64,000 nt of DNA, taken from NCBI RefSeq assembly GCF_028898845.1, contig NZ_CP118574.1, forward strand, positions 1,984,001-2,048,000. Direction: 5' to 3'. How positions within the stretch are numbered: position 1 is the first letter of the stretch; every line of letters starts with the position of its first letter. Shown here piece after piece: positions 25,337 to 33,280 of this stretch. A program made the position numbers and the translations under genes. The notes below the pieces were generated by a model. It made no database searches, was not told where the DNA came from, and saw only the letters and a program-made list of their open reading frames with translations. This DNA is from Streptomyces sp. WZ-12 (GTDB lineage: Bacteria > Actinomycetota > Actinomycetes > Streptomycetales > Streptomycetaceae).

Positions 25337-26155
25337 TCAGGCCCTGCGGGCCACGCCGCCGTACTCGATCCACTCCTGGGTCAGTTGCTTGGGGCCGGCG
25401 TCGGACGGGTCCGGGCGCCAGGTCGAGACCTCCACCAGGCCCGGCTCCTGGATCTCCAACCCGTCCAGGAACGCCCGCAGTTCGTGCTGTTGACGCACCC
25501 GGCCCCAGCGCCCCTGGGTGTTCACCCGCATGAACTCGGTGACGAAGTCCCGGGTCGCCGGGTCCTCGCTCACCAACTGACACACCACCAGATAGCTGCC
25601 GGGGGCGAGCCGTTCGGCTACCCGGCGGACCAGCCCGGCCGGGTCGTCGGCGTCCGGGATGCAGTGCAGCACCGAGACGAACAGCGCGGCGACCGGCTCG
25701 TCGAGGTCGATCAGCCGCCGGACCTCGGGGTTGTCGAAGATCCCGTCGGTGTCCCGCAGGTCCGCCTGGATGACGGCGGTGTGCTCGTTCTCCTCCAGCA
25801 GCGCCCGGCCGTGCGCCAGCACGATCGGGTCGTTGTCGACGTACACCACCCGGGACCGGGGGTCCACCCGCTGCGCGACCTCGTGGACGTTGTCCTGGGT
25901 CGGCAGCCCTGAGCCGTGGTCGAGGAACTGCCGGATGCCGCGCTCCTCGGCCAGCCAACGGACCACCCGGCGCAGGAAGCGCCGGTTGTTGACCGCCAGC
26001 ACCCCGGTGCTGGGGACGACCTTGCTCAGCTCGTCGCACGCCTCGCGGTCCACCGCGTAGTTGTCCTTGCCGCCGAGGTAGTAGTCGTACATCCGCGCGA
26101 CGCTCGGGACGCTCACGTCGACGGCGTTGGACAGCACCCGGTTCTCTTGGCTCAT
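25337..26155 (-). CDS. SAM-dependent methyltransferase, DUF574 (S-adenosyl-methyltransferase-like) family
   Basis: A 272-residue protein with the Streptomyces-expanded DUF574 layout: PSVARMYDYYLGGKDNYAVDRE at the N terminus, SAM-binding FLDHGSGLPTQDNVHE (motif I variant), VVYVDNDPIVLAHGRALL (acidic loop) and VLHCIPDADDP. Many paralogues occur in actinomycetes, often near DUF397/DUF5753 genes, as here. The substrate is not known. ATG 26155 chosen because the family starts just before this motif. Confidence 0.9.
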   Translation of the reverse strand: MSQENRVLSNAVDVSVPSVARMYDYYLGGKDNYAVDREACDELSKVVPSTGVLAVNNRRFLRRVVRWLAEERGIRQFLDHGSGLPTQDNVHEVAQRVDPRSRVVYVDNDPIVLAHGRALLEENEHTAVIQADLRDTDGIFDNPEVRRLIDLDEPVAALFVSVLHCIPDADDPAGLVRRVAERLAPGSYLVVCQLVSEDPATRDFVTEFMRVNTQGRWGRVRQQHELRAFLDGLEIQEPGLVEVSTWRPDPSDAGPKQLTQEWIEYGGVARRA

Positions 26156-26404
26156 TCCCCACTCTTCCCGTCGGATTGCGGTGCCGGTAACCGTACGGCC
26201 ACCGCGCCCGGCGTCCAACCCGCCGGCGGGGGCGGGGAGTCGGGCCGGCGCGCGCACCGGCGCGGAACGCGCGGCCCGCGCCTGGTGCCGGCCAGCCGCC
26301 CGGCGTTCTCATCGGCCTCTCACAGTCCACTCACGGCCCGGTCACACGGGATGCCTACGGTCGGCGACGGGGCCACGGTCCGGTGGCCGGAGGAGAGAGC
26401 GCAC

Positions 26405-27148
26405 GTGTACCACCTGACCGGCGTGACCAAGCACTACCGAAGCGGCGGCGAACCGGTGCGGGCCCTGGACGGCGTCGAGCTGTACGTGCCGGACGGCGGC
26501 GCGCTCGCCATCCAGGGTCCGCCCGGAGCCGGCGCCTCGACGCTGCTGCGGATCCTCGGCGGGCTGGAGCGGCCCACCCGGGGCAGGGTGTTGCTGGACG
26601 GTACGGATCTGGCCACCGTCACCGCGTCCCGGCTGGGACGGATCCGCGCCGAGTCGATCGGCCTGCTCGGGACGGGCGACGGCGACCACCCGGGGCCCGT
26701 CGCGGGGCTGACCGTGCGGCAGGGCGTGGCCGCCGCGCTGGCCCCGCTGCGGCTGCGGCCGGCCGACCGCTGGGAGTTGGCCGGGGAGGCGCTGGCGGAG
26801 GTCGGACTGGCGGGCCGGGACGATCTGCTGCCGGGGCAGTTGGACCCGTACGCCCGGCGGCGCGCGGCGCTCGCCCGGGCGCTGGTGAAGCGGCCCACCG
26901 TGCTGCTCGCGGACCGGCCCACGGACGGGCTGTCGCCGCCGGCCGCGGCGGAGTTCGCCGAGCTGCTGGTGCGGGTGTGGGGCGGGTACCGGCTGACCTG
27001 CGTCCTCGCCACCGACGACGAGGCGTTGGCCGGGCGGCTGGGACGGCGGCTGGTGCTCTGCGGGGGCCGGGTGACCGATGCGCGGCGGGTGGCCGGTACC
27101 GGATGGTATGCGGCGGGCTCCTGGTGTCCGCGGGACGCGGGCAGGTAG
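26405..27148 (+). CDS. ABC-type ATPase with degenerate catalytic motifs
   Basis: A 247-residue single ABC domain of the LolD/MacB-like type (YHLTGVTKHYRSGGEPVRALDGVELYVPDG). The catalytic residues are altered: Walker A reads GPPGAGAST with Ala44 in place of the invariant Lys; the signature LSGGQ position reads LPGQLDPYARRRA; Walker B ends ADRPTDG with Arg171 where the catalytic Glu belongs. The Q-loop area (IGLLGTGDG) is also unusual. There is no permease gene nearby. GTG 26405 follows GGAGGAGAG. It may be a non-hydrolysing relic or a protein with a regulatory role; coding quality is otherwise intact. Confidence 0.85.
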   Translation: MYHLTGVTKHYRSGGEPVRALDGVELYVPDGGALAIQGPPGAGASTLLRILGGLERPTRGRVLLDGTDLATVTASRLGRIRAESIGLLGTGDGDHPGPVAGLTVRQGVAAALAPLRLRPADRWELAGEALAEVGLAGRDDLLPGQLDPYARRRAALARALVKRPTVLLADRPTDGLSPPAAAEFAELLVRVWGGYRLTCVLATDDEALAGRLGRRLVLCGGRVTDARRVAGTGWYAAGSWCPRDAGR

Positions 27149-27157
27149 AAGAGGACC

Positions 27158-28060
27158 ATGACCACAGAGCAGAGCGAGTCCACGGGCCGGGCACCGCTCG
27201 GTCCGCCCGCCGGCGGCCGGCCCGGGGAGCCCGGCATCGAGGAGATGGTCCGCGCCAACGAGGCGAACTGGGACGCCCGTACACCGGTCCATGTGGCCAG
27301 CGCGTTCTACGGCCTGGACGGGTCGCGGCGGGCCGACGACTGGTTCGCGTCGTTCGAGTGGGCCGACCTCGGCGCGTTGACCGACCGCGACGTGCTGCAC
27401 CTCCAGTGCCATCTGGGCACCGAGACGGCCGCGTTCGCGGACCGGGGCGCGCGGGCGGTGGGGCTGGACTTCTCCGCCGAGGCGGTGGCCCAGGCCCGGC
27501 GGCTGGCCGGGGAGACGGGCCGGGCGATGGAGTTCGTGCACGCGGACGTGTACCGCGCGGCGGAGGCGCTCGGCGACCGCCGCTTCGACGTGGTCTACAC
27601 CGGCAAGGGGGCGGTCTGCTACCTGCCGGACCTGGCCTCCTGGGCCGGGACCGTCGCCGAACTGCTGCGGCCGGGCGGCACGTTCTACCTGGTGGAGTTC
27701 CACCCGCTGCTGAACGCGCTCGGCCCGACCCCGCCCGCGGACCCGGACACCCCGCCGCTGCTGCTCCGCCACGACTACCTCGCGGGCCGCGGCGCGCTGC
27801 GCAGCGACTCCCCCACCACCTACACCGACGGCCCGCCGCTGACCGGCGCGACCACGAGCTACGAGTGGCGGCACGGCCTCGGCGAGGTCGTCTCGGCGGT
27901 GGTCGGGGCCGGGCTGCGGGTGCAACTGCTGCGGGAGACCGAGGAGCTGCCGTGGCCGCGCTTCCCGTCGATGGTGCCGACCGCGAACGGCTGGTGGCGG
28001 CTGCCCGACGCGGAGCCGATCGTCCCGTTGCTGTACGCGCTGAAGGCGGTCAAGCCGTAG
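27158..28060 (+). CDS. Class I SAM-dependent methyltransferase
   Basis: A 300-residue enzyme of the Rossmann-type methyltransferase class. Motif I is VLHLQCHLGTETAAF (a common actinobacterial variant of the G-rich loop), the acidic loop is VGLDFSAEAV, and motif IV reads FDVVYTGKGAVCYLPD. The N terminus is a Gly/Pro-rich tail of about 30 residues. Starts nine bases after the ABC-like gene, so probably cotranscribed. Substrate unknown. Confidence 0.9.
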   Translation: MTTEQSESTGRAPLGPPAGGRPGEPGIEEMVRANEANWDARTPVHVASAFYGLDGSRRADDWFASFEWADLGALTDRDVLHLQCHLGTETAAFADRGARAVGLDFSAEAVAQARRLAGETGRAMEFVHADVYRAAEALGDRRFDVVYTGKGAVCYLPDLASWAGTVAELLRPGGTFYLVEFHPLLNALGPTPPADPDTPPLLLRHDYLAGRGALRSDSPTTYTDGPPLTGATTSYEWRHGLGEVVSAVVGAGLRVQLLRETEELPWPRFPSMVPTANGWWRLPDAEPIVPLLYALKAVKP

Positions 28061-28066
28061 CGCCCG

Positions 28067-28082
28067 CCCGCCCGCGGGCGGG
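28067..28082. terminator. Palindromic GC stem between convergent genes
   Basis: A perfect 16-base palindrome, CCCGCCCG followed by CGGGCGGG, in the 28-base gap between two convergent genes. Positional logic favours a shared terminator, but the lack of a loop makes it a weak prediction. Confidence 0.35.
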
Positions 28083-28088
28083 GTGCGG

Positions 28089-28523
28089 TCAGTCGGCGCG
28101 GCGGTAGACCGAGCGCAGCAGTTGGTCCTTGGTCGGGCCGGTGACCCGCCACTGAAGGTGCCAGCGGTCCGCGGTGACGGCGGTGAAGCTGCCGTCGTAG
28201 CGGTCCGCCGCGCACGGGTGGACGGCGGTCCAGCGGCCGGTCCGCAGGTCGAGGTCGTGGAAGGGGCGGCCGTCGGCGAAGGTGACCGCGGCGGTGCCGT
28301 CGGGCCGGGGCCGCAGCCGCAGCGTGCGGGTCGCCGCGTGCACCGCGCCGGCCCAGGTCAGCTCGCCCTCCTCGACGTGGCACAACGTCCCGTCGGGCCC
28401 GTCCGGCCGAAAGTCCGCGGTGCCCCGGAAGCCGCCCTCGGCGCCGGCCCGCAGGTCGTGCACGGTGCGTTCGATGTGCCAGCGTCCGGCGAGGTACGCG
28501 GCGGCGTCGGGGACCAGGTGCAT
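28089..28523 (-). CDS. DUF6314 family protein
   Basis: A 144-residue protein starting MHLVPDAAAYLAGRWHIERTV, the LxGxWxxxR start of DUF6314, with internal GGFRGTADFRP and FHDLDLRTGRW and the C-terminal YDGSFTAVTADRWHLQWRVTGPTKDQ. The pattern (a small barrel resembling lipocalin-like folds) is consistent along its length. Found in many actinobacteria; function unknown. Confidence 0.85.
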   Translation of the reverse strand: MHLVPDAAAYLAGRWHIERTVHDLRAGAEGGFRGTADFRPDGPDGTLCHVEEGELTWAGAVHAATRTLRLRPRPDGTAAVTFADGRPFHDLDLRTGRWTAVHPCAADRYDGSFTAVTADRWHLQWRVTGPTKDQLLRSVYRRAD

Positions 28524-28733
28524 GCCCCCATTGTCGGGCAGCCCCGCGCGCTCACCCCATCGGGTCCCGGCCGGACGCCCCGGCGCCGCGCACCGTGCGG
28601 TCCCTCGACACCCGACTTACGCTCGGTACCGAGATCACCACCGAGAGAGACCGTCGCGTCAGGAGCCGTCCCGTACGGGCCCTTTCGCGGGAGCCCGCCC
28701 GGAGACGACACCGCGAGGACCGGAGGCCACCCC

Positions 28734-30203
28734 ATGCCGGAGCTGTTCATCGACGGTCAGTGGACCGCAGCGGCCGACGGACAGGTGCGGGAGATCCGCT
28801 GCCCGGCGGACGGCACGCTGGTCGCGACCGTCGACGAGGGCGGACCGAAGGACGTGGCGGCGGCACTCACCGCCGCCCGGCTGGCGTTTGACGACGGGCC
28901 CTGGCCCCGTACGCCGGCCGCCGAGCGCGGCCGGGTGGTGCTGAGGGTCGCCGAGCTGCTGGAGCGGGACCGGGAGGCGCTGGCCCGGGCCGAGTCGCTG
29001 GACACCGGCAAGCGGCTGGTGGAGAGCGGCTACGACATGGACGACATCGCGAACTGCTTCCGCTACTTCGGCAACCTCGGCGCGGCCGGCGGCACCGACC
29101 GGGTGGTGGACACCGGCGTGGCCGAGGCCGACAGCACGGTGCGGCACGAGCCGGTCGGGGTCTGCGCGTTGATCACGCCGTGGAACTACCCACTGCTGCA
29201 GACCGCGTGGAAGGTCGCGCCGGCGCTGGTCGCCGGGAACACCTTCGTGCTCAAGCCGAGCGAGCTGACCCCGCACACCGCGATCCACCTGATGCGGCTG
29301 CTGGCGGAGGCCGGGGTGCCGGCCGGAGTGGCGAACCTGGTGCTGGGCACCGGCCCGGTCGTGGGGGCACCGCTCACCGAGGACCCGCGGGTGGACCTGG
29401 TCTCGTTCACCGGCGGGCTGGTCACCGGCCGCCGCATCATGGCCGCGGCGGCGCCCACGGTGAAGAAGATCGCCCTCGAACTGGGCGGCAAGAACCCCAA
29501 CATCGTGTTCGCGGACGCCGACTTCGACACCGCCGTCGACTACGCCATGACGGCGGTGTTCCTGCACTCCGGGCAGGTGTGCTCGGCCGGCGCCCGGCTG
29601 CTGATCCAGAACGAGCTGCACGACCGCTTCGTCGACGAACTGGTCGGGCGCGCCCGGCGGATCCCGTTGGGCGGCCCGTTCGACGAGCATGCCCGCACCG
29701 GCCCGCTGATCTCCGCCGCGCACCGGGCGAAGATCGAGGCGTATGTGGCGGCCGGGTTGGACGAGGGCGCGGTGCTGCGCTGCGGCGGGGCACCACCGGC
29801 CGATCCGGCGCTGGCGGACGGCTTCTACTACCTGCCGACGGTGCTGGACGAGTGCACCCCGGACATGACGGTGGTGCGCGACGAGTCGTTCGGACCGGTG
29901 CTGACCGTGGAGCGGTTCCGCGACGAGGACGAGGCGGTGTCGTTGGCCAACGACACGGTGTACGGGCTGGCGGGGGCGGTGTGGACGCAGGACGCCGGGC
30001 GTGCCCAGCGGGTGGCGTCCCGGCTGCGGGCCGGCACGGTGTGGATCAACGACTTCCATCCGTACGTGCCGCAGGCGGAGTGGGGCGGGATGAAACAGTC
30101 CGGCGTCGGCCGGGAGTTGGGGCCGGCCGGGCTGGCGGAGTACACGGAGGCCAAGCACGTGTGGCGGAACACCGCGCCGCGTCCGCAGAGGTGGTTCGAG
30201 TGA
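28734..30203 (+). CDS. NAD(P)-dependent aldehyde dehydrogenase (betaine/aminoaldehyde type)
   Basis: A 489-residue ALDH. Visible motifs: PWNYPLLQTAWKVAPALVAGNTFVLKPSE (cofactor binding, with catalytic Asn), FTGGLVTGRRI, ELGGKNPNIVFADAD with the general-base Glu, GQVCSAG with the nucleophile Cys, and ESFGPVLTV. These fit betaine-aldehyde or gamma-aminobutyraldehyde dehydrogenases. The stop overlaps the start of an APC permease (GTGA), pointing to uptake and oxidation of an amine or amino-acid-derived compound. Exact substrate cannot be assigned. Confidence 0.93.
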   Translation: MPELFIDGQWTAAADGQVREIRCPADGTLVATVDEGGPKDVAAALTAARLAFDDGPWPRTPAAERGRVVLRVAELLERDREALARAESLDTGKRLVESGYDMDDIANCFRYFGNLGAAGGTDRVVDTGVAEADSTVRHEPVGVCALITPWNYPLLQTAWKVAPALVAGNTFVLKPSELTPHTAIHLMRLLAEAGVPAGVANLVLGTGPVVGAPLTEDPRVDLVSFTGGLVTGRRIMAAAAPTVKKIALELGGKNPNIVFADADFDTAVDYAMTAVFLHSGQVCSAGARLLIQNELHDRFVDELVGRARRIPLGGPFDEHARTGPLISAAHRAKIEAYVAAGLDEGAVLRCGGAPPADPALADGFYYLPTVLDECTPDMTVVRDESFGPVLTVERFRDEDEAVSLANDTVYGLAGAVWTQDAGRAQRVASRLRAGTVWINDFHPYVPQAEWGGMKQSGVGRELGPAGLAEYTEAKHVWRNTAPRPQRWFE

Positions 30204-31765
30204 CCGGTTCCGTCCCGTCCGACTCCGCCGGAGACGGCGCCGACGACGCCCCGCACGAGGACGGGGCGCTGGCCGAACTCGGCTACAAGCCCGAACTCAA
30301 GCGCACCCTCGGCAACTTCCACACCTTCGCCGCCGGTATCAGCTACATCTCCATCCTCACCGGCACCTTCCAGCTCTTCTACTTCGGGGTGAGCCACGGC
30401 GGACCGGCGTACTGGTGGTCCTGGCCGATGGTCTTCTGCGGCCAGTTGATGGTGGCGCTGTGCTTCTGCGAGCTGGCCTGCCGCTATCCGGTGGCCGGCT
30501 CGGTCTACAACTGGGCGAAGAAGCTGGGCGGTCCGCACGTGGGCTGGCTCGGCGGCTGGATGATGCTCACCGCGTCGATGGTGTCGCTGGCCGCGGTGGC
30601 GCTGGCCTACCAGGTGACGCTGCCGCAGATCTCGTCGTGGTTCCAGTTCATCGGCAACGGCACCGGGAAGACCGGCGCGGCCGCCAACGCGGTGCTCCTG
30701 GGCAGCGTGCTGATCGCCTTCACCACCCTGGTCAACGCCTTCGGCGTCAAGCTGATGGCGCGGATCAACTCGGCCGGCGTGGCCATCGAGTTGATCGCCG
30801 CGATCGTGCTGATCCTGCTGCTGGCCGCGCACATCACCCGCGGCCCGGCCGCGACGCTGACCAACACCTTCGGCTTGGGCAGCGGCCAGAGCCTGGGGTA
30901 CTTCGGCGCGTTCCTGACCGCCTCGTTGGCCTCCGCCTACGTCATGTACGGCTTCGACACCGCCTCCTCGCTCGGCGAGGAGTCCGTGGACCCGACCCGC
31001 AACGCACCCAAGGCGATCCTGCGGGCGCTGATCGCCTCGTTCCTCATCGGCGGTCTGATCCTGCTGTTCGCGCTGCTGGCCACGCCCGATCTGCACGACA
31101 AGCGGCTGTCGTTGGACGGTCTCCAGTACGTGGTGCTGGCCACCCTGGGGCCGACGGTCGGGCAGCTCGTGCTGTGGTGCGTGGTGATCGCCATCACCGT
31201 CTGCGACCTGGCGGTGCACACCGCCGCGATCCGGCTGATGTTCGCGATGGCCCGGGACACCAACCTCCCGGCGTCCGCGCGGCTGGCCCGGATCAACCCG
31301 CGGTTCCAGACGCCGGTGCTGCCCGCGGTCGTGATCGGGCTGGTGGGCATCGCGATCCTGCTGATCAACGTCAACCAGCCGCAGATCTTCTCGGTGATCA
31401 CCAGCATCGCGATCATCATGATCTACCTGGCGTACCTGATGGTGACCCTGCCGATGTTGGTGCAGCGGCTGCGCGGCCGGTGGACCACCGGCGGCTTCTC
31501 GCTGGGACGGTTCGGCCTGCCGGTGAACGTCCTGGCGGTGCTCTGGGGCCTGGCGATGTCCGTCAACCTCGCCTGGCCGCGGGCCGCGGTCTATAACGCC
31601 ACCGGCCCGCAGCACTGGTATCTGCGCTGGGGCGCCTTCCTGTTCATCGGCATCGTGGCGCTCGGCGGCTTCGCCTACTACTGGTTCGTCCAGCGGCACC
31701 GCACCGGCGTGCTGGCCTCGCACGCCGCCGAGGACACGGACTCCGACGCCGCCGCCGCGCCCTGA
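30200..31765 (+). CDS. APC-family amino acid/polyamine permease
   Basis: A 521-residue integral membrane protein with about 12 transmembrane helices and a charged, Asp-rich cytoplasmic N terminus. Family marks: GYKPELKRTLGNFHTFAAGISYISILTG, ELACRYPVAGSVYNWAKKLGGPHVGWLGGWMML and YGFDTASSLGEES, as in GABA/choline-type permeases (BAT/AAT family). GTG 30200 overlaps the dehydrogenase stop codon, so the two are coupled and probably handle one substrate. Convergent with the NiCoT gene, two bases between stop codons. Confidence 0.93.
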   Translation: MTGSVPSDSAGDGADDAPHEDGALAELGYKPELKRTLGNFHTFAAGISYISILTGTFQLFYFGVSHGGPAYWWSWPMVFCGQLMVALCFCELACRYPVAGSVYNWAKKLGGPHVGWLGGWMMLTASMVSLAAVALAYQVTLPQISSWFQFIGNGTGKTGAAANAVLLGSVLIAFTTLVNAFGVKLMARINSAGVAIELIAAIVLILLLAAHITRGPAATLTNTFGLGSGQSLGYFGAFLTASLASAYVMYGFDTASSLGEESVDPTRNAPKAILRALIASFLIGGLILLFALLATPDLHDKRLSLDGLQYVVLATLGPTVGQLVLWCVVIAITVCDLAVHTAAIRLMFAMARDTNLPASARLARINPRFQTPVLPAVVIGLVGIAILLINVNQPQIFSVITSIAIIMIYLAYLMVTLPMLVQRLRGRWTTGGFSLGRFGLPVNVLAVLWGLAMSVNLAWPRAAVYNATGPQHWYLRWGAFLFIGIVALGGFAYYWFVQRHRTGVLASHAAEDTDSDAAAAP

Positions 31766-31767
31766 CG

Positions 31768-32922
31768 TCAGTCGGTGGTCCGCTCGGCCGGCGCCGGGCG
31801 GACGTTGACGGTCCACTTCTCCTCGATGCGGCCGAACTTCCACACCGCGAGGGCGACGACCCAGGTGAGGAAGAACAGGCCGACGATGGCGAAGCCGATG
31901 GCGTTGAGGTCCAGTCCGCCGATCCAGTCCCAGAACCAGCCGTGCAGCCCCAGCTTGTCGGCGAGCAGGCCGAGCAGCTCCACGGTGCCGATGATCAGGG
32001 CCACGGCGACCGACAGGCCGGTGATGGTGAGGTTGTAGTAGACCTTGCGGACCGGCTTGGAGAAGGCCCAGCCGTAGGCGAAGTTCATGAACGAGCCGTC
32101 GATGGTGTCCAGCAGGCTCATGCCGGCCGCGAAGAGCACCGGCAGGCAGAGGATGGCGTACCAGGGCAGGCCGGAGGCGGCGCCGGAGCCGGCCAGGACC
32201 AGCAGCGCGACCTCGGTGGCGGTGTCGAAGCCGAGCCCGAAGAGCAGGCCGAGCGGGTACATCTGCCAGGGCTTGGTGATCGACTTCATCACCCGGCCCA
32301 GGATGCGGTTCATCAGGCCGCGGTTGTTGAGCTGCTCCTCCAGCGCCGCCTCGTCGAAGTCGCCGGCGCGCATCCGCCGGAAGACGCCCCAGAGCCCGAC
32401 CAGGATCACGATGTTGATCGCGGCGATGAGGTACAGGAAGACGCCGGAGACGGTGGTGCCGATCAGCCCGGTGATCGCGTGCAGTTGGGAGTTGTCGTCC
32501 TTGACCGGTCCGGCGAGCGCCTTGATGCCGAGCGACAGCAGGAAGGCCAGCCCGAAGACGACGCTGGAGTGCCCCAGTGAGAACCAGAAGCCGACCGAGA
32601 GCGGGCGCTGCCCCTCGTGCATCAGCTTCCGGGTGGTGTTGTCGATGGCGGCGATGTGGTCGGCGTCGAAGGCGTGGCGCATGCCGAGGGTGTACGCGGT
32701 GACGCCGATGCCGATGCCGAAGCTCTTGGTGCCCAGGCTGTAGTGTTCCGGGGCCACGATCGCCACCAGGGTGAACCAGCCGATCACGTGCAGCGCGAGG
32801 ATGAAGCCGGCCATGCCGGCCATCCGCCCCCACTCGGCGCGGGTCATCGACCGCGCGATCCGCTGCCGGCGCGACGGCGGGGCCGCCTGGCCGGCCAGGG
32901 TCGGGGAGGGGGACGTAGCCAT
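31768..32922 (-). CDS. NiCoT nickel/cobalt permease (HoxN/NixA family)
   Basis: A 384-residue transporter with the NiCoT signature RHAFDADHIAAIDNTTRKLM (H-x4-D-H, metal-selective helix II), LGHSSVVFGLAF and LFGLGFDTATEVALL. Eight helices are visible. It imports Ni(II) and/or Co(II) for enzymes such as urease, hydrogenase, Ni-SOD or B12 synthesis, relevant to the B12-dependent mutase encoded nearby. ATG 32922 was chosen as the family-like start; 33009 would add an improbable polar leader. A Nur-like box lies 78 bases upstream. Confidence 0.95.
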   Translation of the reverse strand: MATSPSPTLAGQAAPPSRRQRIARSMTRAEWGRMAGMAGFILALHVIGWFTLVAIVAPEHYSLGTKSFGIGIGVTAYTLGMRHAFDADHIAAIDNTTRKLMHEGQRPLSVGFWFSLGHSSVVFGLAFLLSLGIKALAGPVKDDNSQLHAITGLIGTTVSGVFLYLIAAINIVILVGLWGVFRRMRAGDFDEAALEEQLNNRGLMNRILGRVMKSITKPWQMYPLGLLFGLGFDTATEVALLVLAGSGAASGLPWYAILCLPVLFAAGMSLLDTIDGSFMNFAYGWAFSKPVRKVYYNLTITGLSVAVALIIGTVELLGLLADKLGLHGWFWDWIGGLDLNAIGFAIVGLFFLTWVVALAVWKFGRIEEKWTVNVRPAPAERTTD

Positions 32923-32999
32923 GCTTGATGCTGCTTTCTTCCGTTTCGCCCCCGACCTCTGCCGGGGACCCTCCCCACATTCGTGCGGGTCGGTTTCAC

Positions 33000-33016
33000 T
33001 TGCAACCAATGTGCAG
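33000..33016 (-). promoter_or_regulatory. Candidate Nur (nickel uptake regulator) box
   Basis: On the minus strand the site reads CTGCAC-ATTGG-TTGCAA. The Nur consensus as I recall it from S. coelicolor is tTGCaa-N5-ttGCAA, so the second half-site is exact and the first matches four of six bases. It lies 78 bases upstream of the NiCoT start, where repression by nickel-loaded Nur would make sense. Confidence 0.55.
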
Positions 33017-33119
33017 TAAAGCCCGCGATCAATGTGGCGGGCGGTCGGTCCGCGCGGGTGGGCGCGGGGTGACTCCCCCTCCCCTCCCGATGGATTACGT
33101 CGGAGCTTCTCCCCATTTC

Positions 33120-33231
33120 ATGCCCCCTAGGGGCATTCGATCGCCTCACCTCGCCCCTTGCGGCTAATACGGGTGGGGGGTATACATGGAGTCGTCGCCC
33201 CTGGATACCCCCCTAGGGTATCCAGGGGCGA
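33120..33231. promoter_or_regulatory. Array of palindromes upstream of the copper ATPase (CsoR-like sites)
   Basis: Three elements share a C-run/CTAGGG or GGGGGTAT theme. First, ATGCCCC-CTA-GGGGCAT (33120-33136). Second, ATACGGGTGGGGGGTATAC (33167-33185), resembling a CsoR operator half-palindrome. Third, a perfect 16-base inverted repeat with arms TCGCCCCTGGATACCC (33195-33210) and GGGTATCCAGGGGCGA (33216-33231) around CCCTA. The GTATACCCC/GGGTAT theme is that of copper-responsive CsoR operators. The third could also fold into a stem in the leader RNA. Confidence 0.55.
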
Positions 33232-33280
33232 GCGCCCGACGACGCGCACACCCCCCTTCCGTGAGCTGCGAGGAGCAGAG

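Noticed and set aside
29828..32980. A 1,050-codon open frame on the minus strand
   Set aside because: It runs antisense through the dehydrogenase and permease genes and in another frame through the NiCoT gene; its translation is Arg/Gly/His-rich with no motifs. It is a high-GC shadow.
32923..33110. Cobalamin riboswitch upstream of the NiCoT gene
   Set aside because: A cobalt transporter could have one, but I see neither a B12-box nor the conserved core; the Nur-like site is a better explanation.
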